64,000 nucleotides of DNA, taken from NCBI GenBank assembly GCA_016699715.1, contig CP065007.1, forward strand, positions 496,001-560,000, given 5' to 3'. The notes beneath the pieces are model-generated. The model was not told the DNA's origin. It saw only the letters and a program-made list of their open reading frames with translations, and made no database searches. Position numbers and translations under genes: made by a program. Numbering within the stretch: the first letter of the stretch is position 1; each line of letters starts with the position of its first letter. This stretch comes from Candidatus Competibacteraceae bacterium. Lineage in GTDB: Bacteria > Pseudomonadota > Gammaproteobacteria > Competibacterales > Competibacteraceae. Below, piece by piece: positions 32,879 to 41,507 of this stretch.

Positions 32879-33001
32879 ATACCGTTTACCGATAGGTTTT
32901 GTATTTTCAGGTCAAAAACAGCGCCATTCGTCATACCTGCTTTCGCGGGTATGACGGAATAGCAAGAGCCATGAAAGCGAAAACCTACCGGGAAACGGTA
33001 T
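32879..33001. repeat. MITE/REP-like element with terminal inverted repeats
   Basis: A 123-bp unit. Left end ATACCGTTTACCGATAGGTT and right end (reverse-complemented) ATACCGTTTCCCGGTAGGTT match over about 22 bp. Inside lies a perfect 9-bp inverted repeat CGTCATACC / GGTATGACG (32929-32937 and 32948-32956) around a TTTCGCG-type loop, as in REP elements. No ORF. It lies between the divergently placed pncB and FixJ-like genes, in the 379-bp gap 32719-33097. Confidence 0.65.
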
Positions 33002-33097
33002 AACAGCTGCGCTGGTCGGAGGCGCGGGTAGCATTACGATCTTTCGTGGCGCGCCGCCGAACGGCCGAACGATCGCCAGCCTTGGGGTTGGCGAGGC

Positions 33098-33736
33098 CTA
33101 CGATCCCCCTGCGTCCAGCAGCGCCAGGGTTCGAATCAGGTCGGAGAGCGAGTTCGCTTCCAGTTTTTCCATCACCCGCTTGCGGTGGATTTCCACCGTG
33201 GACAGGCTGATGCCGAGTTCGGCGGCGATCACCTTGTTGTACTGACCGGCCGCTACCCGCTCCAGGACTTCCCGCTCGCGCGGCGATAGCCGCGCCAGCC
33301 GCGCCGCCGCCTCGCTGCGTTGGGCTTGGCGGCGAAGCTCGCGGGCATCGCGTTCCAGTGCTTCCCGGACTCGCGCCAGCAAGGTTTGTCCCTGAAACGG
33401 CTTTTCAATGAAGTCGAACGCGCCGGCTTTCATCGCCCGGGTCGCCATGGGCACGTCGCCGTGGCCGGTCATGAAGATGATCGGAATGCGGTGGCCCTGA
33501 TCCTGCAACTGCTTCTGCAGATCCAGGCCGCTCATGCCCGGCATGCGCACGTCCAGCAATAGGCAGCCGGGTCGACGGATGCCGTCGGATTTGAGAAAGT
33601 CGGCGGCGCTGGCGAAAGATTCCACGCTCAGTCCGGTCGCCCGCAACAGCAGGCCGACCGCGTCGCGTACCGCCTGGTCGTCGTCGATGAGAAAAACGGT
33701 GGAAGTGATTTCGTTCATGCGGGCGCGGGCGGTCAT
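33098..33736 (-). CDS. FixJ-family response regulator (LuxR-type HTH)
   Basis: The ATG at 33736 overlaps the stop of the PAS kinase gene (ATGA) and is chosen; 212 residues. Receiver domain with VFLIDDDQAVRDAVG, CLLLDVRMPGMSG (phospho-accepting Asp) and FIEKPFQGQTL. The output domain is LuxR-type: LSPREREVLERVAAGQYNK, VIAAELGISLSTVEIHRKRV. It is last in the six-gene operon that begins with the copper ATPase, and probably takes phosphate from one or both kinases. Confidence 0.93.
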   Translation of the reverse strand: MTARARMNEITSTVFLIDDDQAVRDAVGLLLRATGLSVESFASAADFLKSDGIRRPGCLLLDVRMPGMSGLDLQKQLQDQGHRIPIIFMTGHGDVPMATRAMKAGAFDFIEKPFQGQTLLARVREALERDARELRRQAQRSEAAARLARLSPREREVLERVAAGQYNKVIAAELGISLSTVEIHRKRVMEKLEANSLSDLIRTLALLDAGGS

Positions 33737-35670
33737 CGGTAGTGGGTGTACACCGGCAGGCTGAAATGGAACGAGACTCCACGGTCGGGCTGATTGGGAG
33801 TAGCCCACAATTGCCCGCCCTGGGATTCGATCAGCGAGCGACTGACCGACAGTCCCAGTCCCATGCCCGTGGATTTGGTGGTGAAGAAAGGTTGGAACAA
33901 TCGTTCGAGCGCTTCCGGGCTGAAGCCTGGTCCGGTGTCGCGAACGGTGGCGAGCACGGTACCCGTGTCGAGCGGAGCCGTGCGTAGCCGTAGCTCGCGC
34001 GGCGCGGCGTCCGAGTCTTGCATGGCCTCGATGGCGTTGCGCACCAGGTAGAGCGCCGCCAACTGGATTTGCATGTCATCGGCCAGGATGGCCGGTAGCG
34101 GTTCCGTCAGTTCCAGCCGTACCGTGATGCCGGCTTGGCGCAGCTCCAGTTGCGCGTAGTGAACCACCGAGCGGATCAGGGCATTGAGATCGATTTCGGT
34201 CTGAGCGGCTGGATGTTTTTGCACCAGCCCGCGCAGGTGGCGGATGATGCCGCCGGCCCGCAACCCCTGATTGACCACTTCTTCCAGCGTACCGGTCAAC
34301 TCGCGGGGGTCGGTGGTATTCTCTCGTAGCAGGGTCAGACACGCCTGGGTGTAGGCCACGATGGCCGCCAGCGGCTGGTTGAGTTCGTGAGCCAGATTGG
34401 AGGCCAGCTCGATCGCCAGGCTGAGCCGCGACATCTTGGCCAGTTCCACTTGTTGCCGCCGCAATTGGTCCTCGGCCAGCTTGCGGGTGGTGATGTCCTC
34501 GGCCAGGCCGGCGATGCGGTATACGTGACCGGTCGCGTCACGGATCGGAAAGCCGCGATCCCAGATCCAGCGGATCGCGCCGTCCGGGCGCACGATGCGG
34601 TACTCTTCGTCGAGCCGGCCCGATTCCAGCTTGGCGGCGTGCGCCGCCTGAATGCGCGGGCGGTCGTCGGGGTGGACGGCTTCCAGCCAGTCCAGCGGGC
34701 GTTCCTGAAAATTGCATACGGCGCGCCCCCAGATCTCTTCGTAGGCCGGGCTGACGTACAGCAGCTGTTCTTCCGCGATGCCGTACACCCAAAATACCTC
34801 GCGGATGTGCTCGGCAAGCTGGCGAAAGCGTTCCTCGCTGTCGCGCAGGGCGATTTCGGTTTGCACGCGGGCGGCGATCAGCCGCTCCAGGGTCCGATTG
34901 GCGGTCACCAATTCGGTGGTGCGCTCCCGCACCCGGCTTTCCAGTTCGTCGCGGGCGCGCCACGATTGTTCTTCGGCCTGTTTGCGCGCGGTGATGTCGC
35001 GGGCGATGCCGATCACGCCGATGATGCGATCGTCGGCGTCCCGATAGGGCCATTGGGTCGATTGAAGGATGCGCCGTTCGCCGCGAATGTCGAATGTCTC
35101 TTCGCGGTTCAGCCGGTGACCGTTGGCGATGACCTGGCGATCCGCCTCCATCAGTTTCAGGGCCATGTCGGCGGGGAACAGCGCGCGATCGTCCTGGCCC
35201 AGACATTCGGTCAGAGGTTTCCCGACCAGGCGCGCGCCCGCCGAGTTGAACAGCAGGTAACGGCCTTCGCGATCCTTGATGAAGGCCATGTCGGCGATCA
35301 TCTCGATGAATTCCGCCAACCGCCTGTCCTGGACCAGATTGGCGTGGCGTGCCGTTTCGACATGGAAGCTCAGTAGGCGGTACAGCAGGCTACCACTGGC
35401 GACGACCACCAAACCGCTCGTGAGCGGCCCCAGCATGGGCGATAACTCCGCGTCGGCCAGCCAGGCACCCAGCAGCAGGTCGCCGCCCAGTACCCAAAGC
35501 AAGCCGCCACCGATGTAGATGGCGGTCATGAGCGCGGGATAAGCGCTGAAGCGGCGCCAGTGGATATGGGGCAAGTCCGACGGCGACGCGGCCGGATCTT
35601 CCGAGGCCGGCGGGGCATGGGGCCGGAAACGGAAGATGCCGCGGAGAGCGGCTTTGTCGAGATGCGCCAT
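33733..35670 (-). CDS. PAS-domain sensor histidine kinase (FixL-like)
   Basis: A 645-residue kinase. Two membrane helices at about 48-66 and 80-97; PAS 1 (about 115-230: ADMAFIKDREGRYLLFNSAG, ending IGIARDITARKQAEEQ); a coiled-coil linker; PAS/PAC 2 (about 275-400: VFWVYGIAEEQLLYVSPAYEE, ending IAGLAEDITTRKLAE). DHp with NLAHELNQPLAAIVAYTQ and an HATPase domain with NAIEAM, DTGPGFS and GMGLGLSVSRS. The PAS sequences show no clear haem His in the FixL position that I can confirm. It follows another kinase by 30 bp. Confidence 0.9.
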   Translation of the reverse strand: MAHLDKAALRGIFRFRPHAPPASEDPAASPSDLPHIHWRRFSAYPALMTAIYIGGGLLWVLGGDLLLGAWLADAELSPMLGPLTSGLVVVASGSLLYRLLSFHVETARHANLVQDRRLAEFIEMIADMAFIKDREGRYLLFNSAGARLVGKPLTECLGQDDRALFPADMALKLMEADRQVIANGHRLNREETFDIRGERRILQSTQWPYRDADDRIIGVIGIARDITARKQAEEQSWRARDELESRVRERTTELVTANRTLERLIAARVQTEIALRDSEERFRQLAEHIREVFWVYGIAEEQLLYVSPAYEEIWGRAVCNFQERPLDWLEAVHPDDRPRIQAAHAAKLESGRLDEEYRIVRPDGAIRWIWDRGFPIRDATGHVYRIAGLAEDITTRKLAEDQLRRQQVELAKMSRLSLAIELASNLAHELNQPLAAIVAYTQACLTLLRENTTDPRELTGTLEEVVNQGLRAGGIIRHLRGLVQKHPAAQTEIDLNALIRSVVHYAQLELRQAGITVRLELTEPLPAILADDMQIQLAALYLVRNAIEAMQDSDAAPRELRLRTAPLDTGTVLATVRDTGPGFSPEALERLFQPFFTTKSTGMGLGLSVSRSLIESQGGQLWATPNQPDRGVSFHFSLPVYTHYR

Positions 35671-35700
35671 GGTGCGATTTTCCGGCGGAACTCCCGCGGG

Positions 35701-37629
35701 TTAGAGGGTCACTTCCACCCGTTCGGGGCGATGGAGCCGGGTGGCGGCGGGCAAGGTAAAGTGGAACGTGGCGCCGGCGCCTCGATTGGGCGTGGCCCAC
35801 AGCCGGCCGCCGTGGGCTTCGACGATGGATTGGCTGATCGATAGCCCCAGACCCAGGCCGTCGGGCTTGGTGGTGAAAAAGGGGTGCGGTAACTGTCTGA
35901 GCAGGTTTGAATCCAGACCGGGGCCGTTGTCCTGAACCGCGAGTTCGACCCCATTCGGTCCGGGGCGGGCGGACAGGAGAATGGCGCGCGGCCCGTCGAC
36001 CGTGCCCGTGGCGTCCACCGCGTTGCGCACCAGATTGAGGATCACCTGCTGGACTTGCAGGGGGTCGGCCAATACGGGCGGCAAGTCCGGTCCGATGTCT
36101 TGACGGAGATGAACATGATGGCGGCGGGTTTCCATGTCCAGAAAGTCGGCGATATCGTCGAACAGGGCGCTGACCCGCACCGTGAGGTATTGGGGTTTGC
36201 TTCGGCGGGCGAAATGACGGATCTGCTGGATGATGGTGTGGGTCCGGGCGCTCTGCGCGGCGATTTTCTCCAGGGTTTCCCGCAACTCGGCCGGTTCGAG
36301 CGGGCCGTCGCGCAAGCGGGCCAAGCCGGTTTCGGCGTACAGGGAAATGGCGGTGATCGGCTGGTTGATTTCATGTGCCAGCCCGGAAGCCATTTCGCCC
36401 AGGGTGTTGAGGCGCGAGGCGTGGGCCAGCAAGGTTTGCTGCCGCTGCGCCGCCGCCGCCATCTGCTCCTGTTCGAGGGCGCTGCCCACCCAGCGGGCCA
36501 TGAGCTGAATCAACTCGCGGTCCACGGTGGTGAACGGCGCCGACCGCGGCCGGAAACTGGAAAAGTTGAGCGTGCCGTAGATGTGCTCACCGACCTGGAC
36601 CGGCGCGCCCAGATAGGTTTCCAGCTTGAGTTTCAGGTAACAGGGATGCCGGCGCCAGTCGCTGGTCGAGGCGCGTTCGAAGCCCAGCGGCTCCTGGGCA
36701 CGCAGGGTATCGCGGCAATAGGTGTCGCCGAGAGCGAAGATATCTCCCGGACTGATTTCACCGCCGGGCGTGATGGCCTGGACGATTTCGTAGCGCTCGG
36801 CTTCGACATGCGACAGGATACCGATCGCCAGCCCGAAGCGCTGGCAGCCCATCGCCAGCATGGCCTGGACCTGGTCGATGGGATGGCGGCGCGGGATGGA
36901 AATGACCGCGTACAGCTCGCGCATGGCCTCCACGCTGCCCCGCAGCGCCGCCTGCTGCTCGGCCAGTTGCTGGTTGCTGGCCTCGGCCTGTTCCTTGGCG
37001 GTGGCGAACGATTGGGCCAGCCCGGCGTTTTCCAGCGCCAGCCGCAGCGAACGGGCAAGCGTCTGGTGGTAGTGCTGGGCGGTGCCCAGTGCCAGCAGCA
37101 GGTACAGGAGGCCGGTGGCGCCCATGGTGGCGCGCAGCGGGTCGTCTTGCAGCAGCAGCCAGAGCACCGGCGGCAGGGTCAGCGGCAGGGCGTAGGCCAC
37201 GTAGGTGAGCAGTACCGGCGTCATGGTCAGCACGCCGCCCATCAGCACGCCGCCCAGCACCAGCGTGGTGAAGCTTTGGTACGCCAGGGACGGTGCGAGG
37301 ATCAGCAGGACGACGCAACCGCCCCAGCAGACGCCGCTGGCGGCGCAGGCCCAGGTATAGCGCTTGGCCCAGCGGTCGGTGTCGGCGTTCGCTTCCCGGC
37401 GGCGCTGGAAAGCGGCGATCAGCGCCATCCGGACCAGGATGGTCGCTTCCAGCAGGGCCAGCCAGCTCAGCAGCACCGCGCGCGGTACGATGTCCCAGTG
37501 GATGAACACTAGCAAGGGCGCGATCAGCAGGCTGGCGATCGTGCCGAGTGGAGCCTGAACGTAGAGTAGCCGGACCTGCTCGGCGAAGATGCGCCGAGCC
37601 AGCGGCTCAGCCGTGGGAGCGGCGTTCAC
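35701..37629 (-). CDS. Membrane sensor histidine kinase with GAF domain
   Basis: The GTG at 37629 overlaps the preceding stop (GTGA) and is chosen; 642 residues. Six or so membrane helices in residues 20-210, a short coiled coil, a GAF domain (about 245-400: YAVISIPRRHPIDQVQAMLA, GDTYCRDTLRAQEPLGFE), then DHp with ASGLAHEINQPITAISLYAE and the ATPase domain (NAVDATG, DNGPGLD, GLGLGLSISQSIVE). It resembles integral-membrane 7TM-like kinases in this operon. The input may relate to copper or respiration, as inferred from the neighbouring P-type ATPase. Confidence 0.88.
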   Translation of the reverse strand: MNAAPTAEPLARRIFAEQVRLLYVQAPLGTIASLLIAPLLVFIHWDIVPRAVLLSWLALLEATILVRMALIAAFQRRREANADTDRWAKRYTWACAASGVCWGGCVVLLILAPSLAYQSFTTLVLGGVLMGGVLTMTPVLLTYVAYALPLTLPPVLWLLLQDDPLRATMGATGLLYLLLALGTAQHYHQTLARSLRLALENAGLAQSFATAKEQAEASNQQLAEQQAALRGSVEAMRELYAVISIPRRHPIDQVQAMLAMGCQRFGLAIGILSHVEAERYEIVQAITPGGEISPGDIFALGDTYCRDTLRAQEPLGFERASTSDWRRHPCYLKLKLETYLGAPVQVGEHIYGTLNFSSFRPRSAPFTTVDRELIQLMARWVGSALEQEQMAAAAQRQQTLLAHASRLNTLGEMASGLAHEINQPITAISLYAETGLARLRDGPLEPAELRETLEKIAAQSARTHTIIQQIRHFARRSKPQYLTVRVSALFDDIADFLDMETRRHHVHLRQDIGPDLPPVLADPLQVQQVILNLVRNAVDATGTVDGPRAILLSARPGPNGVELAVQDNGPGLDSNLLRQLPHPFFTTKPDGLGLGLSISQSIVEAHGGRLWATPNRGAGATFHFTLPAATRLHRPERVEVTL

Positions 37630-37940
37630 GGCACGCGACGCGACGTGGCGGCGGATCGCTCCGCGGCCTCGGCCGGCGCTGTCCGGGAATCCTCCAGCAG
37701 GGGTCGATCCGGTTCCACCGTGTATTCCCCGTCGATGAAATCCGGCGCGGTCCCTTGCGCCTGACGGGCCAGGCGGCGGAGTCGCCACCACAGCCAACCG
37801 CCGGCCGCCAGTCCGGCGACCAGCAGGACGACGAGCAGCACCGAGGCGACGGCAAAGCCGATCACCACGGCGAGCAGCGAGGTTGCGGCCAGCCCCAGCC
37901 GGCCCAGCCAGGACGGTTTGGCAAGCAGCGGTGGCTTCAT
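37626..37940 (-). CDS. Small membrane protein of the copper-ATPase operon
   Basis: ATG at 37940 overlaps the stop of the 26-residue ORF (ATGA); 104 residues. One or two hydrophobic segments (LGLAATSLLAVVIGFAVAS, VLLVVLLVAGLAAGGWLWW) followed by an Arg-rich, then acidic, cytosolic tail (GTAPDFIDGEYTVEPDRPLL). No family recognised. Its own stop overlaps the GTG of the downstream kinase. Confidence 0.7.
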   Translation of the reverse strand: MKPPLLAKPSWLGRLGLAATSLLAVVIGFAVASVLLVVLLVAGLAAGGWLWWRLRRLARQAQGTAPDFIDGEYTVEPDRPLLEDSRTAPAEAAERSAATSRRVP

Positions 37941-38017
37941 GGGCGAACCAGCCAGAACCACCAGACGATGAGGGCGATCAGCCCCAGTCCGGCCAGATTG
38001 ACAAGGAGTGCGGTCAT
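37937..38017 (-). CDS. 26-residue single-pass membrane peptide
   Basis: A short frame too small for routine detection: MTALLVNLAGLGLIALIVWW, then FWLVRP and stop. It overlaps the copA stop on one side and the next start on the other, both as ATGA, which argues that it is translated. The sequence resembles the N-terminal membrane anchor seen in copper-related membrane proteins, but without the usual soluble domain. Confidence 0.6.
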   Translation of the reverse strand: MTALLVNLAGLGLIALIVWWFWLVRP

Positions 38018-40260
38018 GTCGGTTTGCCTCGTGGCTGGAAACCGCGCAAGCGGTTGGCGTTGCTGACGACGGTAAACGATGACAACGCCATGGCCGCGCC
38101 GGCCAGCATCGGGTTGAGCAGCAGTCCGGTCGCGGGGTAGAGCACGCCCGCCGCGAGCGGAATTCCCAAGGTATTGTAAAGGAAAGCGCCGAACAGATTT
38201 TGCCTGATGTTGGCCAGGGTGGCGCGGGAGAGGGCGACGGCGTCGGCGACGCCATGCAGGGAGCCGCGCACCAGGGTGATGCCGGCGCTTTCGATGGCGA
38301 TATCGGTGCCAGTACCCATCGCCAGACCCACGTCGGCTTGGGCCAGCGCCGGGGCGTCGTTGATGCCATCGCCGACCATGCCGACCACCTCGCCGCGCGC
38401 TTGCAAGCTGGCGATGACGTCGGCCTTCCCGGTCGGTGGTACCTCGGCGTGGATGTCCTCAATGCCGGCCTGCGCGGCGATGGCGCGGGCGGTGGCGATG
38501 TGGTCGCCGGTCAGCAGCACCACGTTCAGACCCAGTTCCCGCAGGCGGCGGACGGCGGCGGCGGAGTCCGGCTTGATGGGATCGGCCACCGCGACGATAC
38601 CAGCCGCCCGGCCGTCGGCGGCGACGAACACCGGTGTTTGTCCCTGGGCGGCCAGTCGTTCGGCTTCGGCCTGGAGCAGGGAGGTATCGATACCGTGCGT
38701 TTCCAGCAATCGGCGGTTGCCGGCCAGCACCGCTCGACCCTTCACCTCGCCGCTGGCGCCGTGGCCGGCGATGGCTTCGAATCGCTCCAGGGGGGGGATA
38801 CTCAGCCCACGGTCGCGGGCGGCGCTCAGAATCGCCTGGGCCAGTGGGTGTTCGGAGCCGGCTTCCAGGCCGGCGGCCAAGGCGAAGATCTCGTCCTCTT
38901 GAAAGCCGGACAGGACAGTCACGGCGGTCACCGTCGGCCGTCCGGCGGTGACGGTGCCGGTCTTGTCCAGCACCACGGCGGTGAGTTGGCCGGCCCGCTG
39001 CAAGGCTTCGCCGTCGCGGATCAGGATGCCGTGCTCGGCGGCTTTGCCGACTCCGACCATAATCGAGATCGGTGTGGCCAGCCCCAGCGCGCAGGGGCAG
39101 GCGATGATCAACACGGTCAGGCTGGTGACCAGGATATAGCCGATCCGGGGTTCGGGGCCGAAATTGAACCAGGCCAGCGCGGTCAGGATGGCCACGATCA
39201 GGACCGAGGGGACGAACACGGCGGCGACCCGGTCGGCCAGCCGGCCGATCGGCGGCTTGCTGTTTTGCGCCTGCCGCACGCTGGCGACGATGTGGGCCAG
39301 CACCGTGTCCTCGCCGACCCGGGCGGCGCGGAACACGAAGGTGCCGGTCTGATTCACCGTGCCGCCGGTCACGGCATCGCCGGCCTGTTTGACCACCGGC
39401 AGCGGTTCGCCGGTCAGCATCGATTCGTCCACGGTCGAGTGGCCGTGGACGATGTCGCCGTCCACCGGAATTTTTTCGCCCGGCCGCACCCGGATCGAAT
39501 CGCCGATCCGCAGGGTTTCGATGGGGACATCCCGTTCTTGATCGCCCATGACCAAGCGGGCGGTTTTCGGTCGCAGGCCGAGCAGGCGCTGGATGGCGGT
39601 CGAGGCTTTGCCGCGCGCCCGGCTTTCCAGCGCGGAGCCGAGATTGATCAGGGCGATGATGGTGACCGCTGCTTCGAAGTAGGCGTGTTGAGCCAGGCTG
39701 GGCACGCTGTTGGGAAACAGGGCCACCAGCATCGAATACGACCAGGCGGCGCCGGTACCCAGCGCGATCAGGGTGTCCATGTTGGCGTTGTGATGACGGA
39801 ATTGGCGCCAGGCGCCGCTAAAGAAATGGCCACCGCTGTAGATCATCGCCGCCAGGGTCAGCAGGCCGGTCGCGATCCAGAACCACCGGCCGCCGGGACT
39901 GGCCAACGCCGGCAGCCAGCCGGCCAGTTCCGCCAGCAGCAAGGGTGCGGCCAGGGCGCCGGCAACGACGGTGTTGCGAACCAGACGGCGATAATGGGCC
40001 TGCTCGGCGGCGTCGTGCTCGGCTTCGGCGGCGGCGTCACGCAGTTCGGCGGCGTCGTAGCCGGCCGCCCGCACTGCGTGGATCAGCGTTTCGGCCTCGG
40101 CGCCGCCGGCCACTTGGGCGGTGCGCTCGGCGAAGTTGACATTGGCTTCGGCCACGCCGGGTACGCCGCGCAGGGCGGTTTCCACGGCGGCGACGCAACC
40201 GGCGCAGCTCATGCCGGTGATGGCCAGACGCAAGGGTTGAACGGGCGATCCGGGTGTCAT
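38014..40260 (-). CDS. copA: Copper-type P1B heavy-metal ATPase
   Basis: The ATG at 40260 is chosen (748 residues), as upstream sequence is unrelated. N-terminal HMA domain with GMSCAGC, eight expected membrane helices, CPC in TVLIIACPCALGLATP, phosphorylation motif DKTGTVTAGRP, SEHPLAQAI (HP motif) and GDGINDAPALAQADVG. The CPC plus N, Y and MSS-type signatures fit Cu+ export. Some FixI/CopA2-type enzymes load copper into cbb3 oxidase instead, which would suit the sensor kinases downstream. First gene of a six-gene operon. Confidence 0.92.
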   Translation of the reverse strand: MTPGSPVQPLRLAITGMSCAGCVAAVETALRGVPGVAEANVNFAERTAQVAGGAEAETLIHAVRAAGYDAAELRDAAAEAEHDAAEQAHYRRLVRNTVVAGALAAPLLLAELAGWLPALASPGGRWFWIATGLLTLAAMIYSGGHFFSGAWRQFRHHNANMDTLIALGTGAAWSYSMLVALFPNSVPSLAQHAYFEAAVTIIALINLGSALESRARGKASTAIQRLLGLRPKTARLVMGDQERDVPIETLRIGDSIRVRPGEKIPVDGDIVHGHSTVDESMLTGEPLPVVKQAGDAVTGGTVNQTGTFVFRAARVGEDTVLAHIVASVRQAQNSKPPIGRLADRVAAVFVPSVLIVAILTALAWFNFGPEPRIGYILVTSLTVLIIACPCALGLATPISIMVGVGKAAEHGILIRDGEALQRAGQLTAVVLDKTGTVTAGRPTVTAVTVLSGFQEDEIFALAAGLEAGSEHPLAQAILSAARDRGLSIPPLERFEAIAGHGASGEVKGRAVLAGNRRLLETHGIDTSLLQAEAERLAAQGQTPVFVAADGRAAGIVAVADPIKPDSAAAVRRLRELGLNVVLLTGDHIATARAIAAQAGIEDIHAEVPPTGKADVIASLQARGEVVGMVGDGINDAPALAQADVGLAMGTGTDIAIESAGITLVRGSLHGVADAVALSRATLANIRQNLFGAFLYNTLGIPLAAGVLYPATGLLLNPMLAGAAMALSSFTVVSNANRLRGFQPRGKPT

Positions 40261-40506
40261 TGCATGAGTGCTCCCGACACGTTTAAGGCGCGAATAAGGC
40301 GCGAAAAGTATATTCATGCCGGCGATGGCATGTTCCGATGGGATAGGAAGAACAGGTTCTAAAATCGCAATGTTTATGACTCCAGCCAGCCTATTCGCGT
40401 TCGGACCATCGGTGGAGTGGCTGGCCATCGTGTTGACCGGCAACCGGTACGATATCCGCATCAAGTTCAAGGGCCAGTGGAACTATCCCGACTCCGCTCA
40501 AGAGCC

Positions 40507-40850
40507 ATGAACGCCATGGAACCGGTGCTGAGCGAATCGGACCACGCGCGCGGGCTGAATCTGCCCATCGACGTATTCTTGCGCTCGCTGGCCGATGATC
40601 AGACCGACCAGGCCATCGGCGTGATCCTCTCGGGTACCGGTAGTGACGGAATGCGCGGTATCCGGGCGATCAAGGGAGCGGGTGGGATGGTGATGGTGCA
40701 AAGCGAGGAGTCGGCCAAGTTCGATGGCATGCCGCGTGCCGCCCTTTCCACCGGGCTGGCGGATTTCACTCTGCCTCCCGACGAAATGCCTCGGAAACTG
40801 GTCTCCTTCGTCCGCCATCCCTATGCGGCCAAGGCGGATCGCCGCCTTGG
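40507..40850 (+). pseudogene. CheB methylesterase domain remnant
   Basis: The frame from 40507 reads NLPIDVFLRSLADDQTDQA, GVILSGTGSDGMRG, GMVMVQSEESAKFDGMP and TGLADFTLPPDEMP. This is the C-terminal half of a CheB (or CheB-CheR hybrid) methylesterase domain. Similarity stops near 40850, and the N-terminal half is absent, so the fragment cannot be functional. Confidence 0.8.
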
Positions 40851-41018
40851 AAGAGCGCGGCCCGGTGGATGGCGACTCGCCCGCTTGGCGAGGCTGCGCC
40901 CACGAAAGCCTGAAGACGTTTCAGCGCCTGGTCGGGAAAATCGCGACCCTGTCGTCCTCTGCGGAACCGCTATCGTCATCGTCCCATTAGGACGAGGCGG
41001 CGGTTGCGGCCTGGGCAA

Positions 41019-41159
41019 AGGATAATCGCCGCGGTGTTCCCGCGCCAGACGGACAGCGCGTTCGCGGACCTCGGGGGAAGACGTCGGGGTGATCTTCTTG
41101 CTCATCATGGCGCCATCTTCTCAAGAGTGAGGAGCCTCCTCAAAACCTGGGGCGATTCA
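41019..41159 (-). mobile_element. IS3-family remnant (left end and start of orfA)
   Basis: Minus-strand reading from 41159 starts TGAATCGCCCCAGG, a typical IS3-type terminus, and then the orfA start MMSKKITPTSSPEVRERAVR (41108 inward). Similarity breaks off around 41019. Only about 140 bp survive. Confidence 0.65.
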
Positions 41160-41507
41160 CCTCGTTGAAAAAGGGGGGTGGGGGGATTTTCGCTCCTGCG
41201 TCGACCACAACTCATTGAGGAGAGCCATATTCGCTGGCGTCGTTCGCTCAGGCGTCGTTGCTTGTTTACACCACGCACGTTTTCGTGCCGTCGGCGTTGA
41301 ACGGACTCGACCTTCCGATGGCGGTCGAGAGGGCGATGCGGCTCGTCGTCGCCTGTCGCGCGGTTGCGGTGTACGATGCCATCGTCATGGGTTGCCGGTT
41401 TTACAGGATGCTACGTCAGCGCCCCGCGTCAGCGTCGTCGGTTCGGCTAGAATCGTTCTTAACGTAAGGAAATCCTGTTAATCTGCACAAAAAAACCAGG
41501 AGGGTCT

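Noticed and set aside
38200..40362. 720-codon plus-strand frame opposite copA
   Set aside because: Gly/His/Asp-rich shadow of a clear P-type ATPase.
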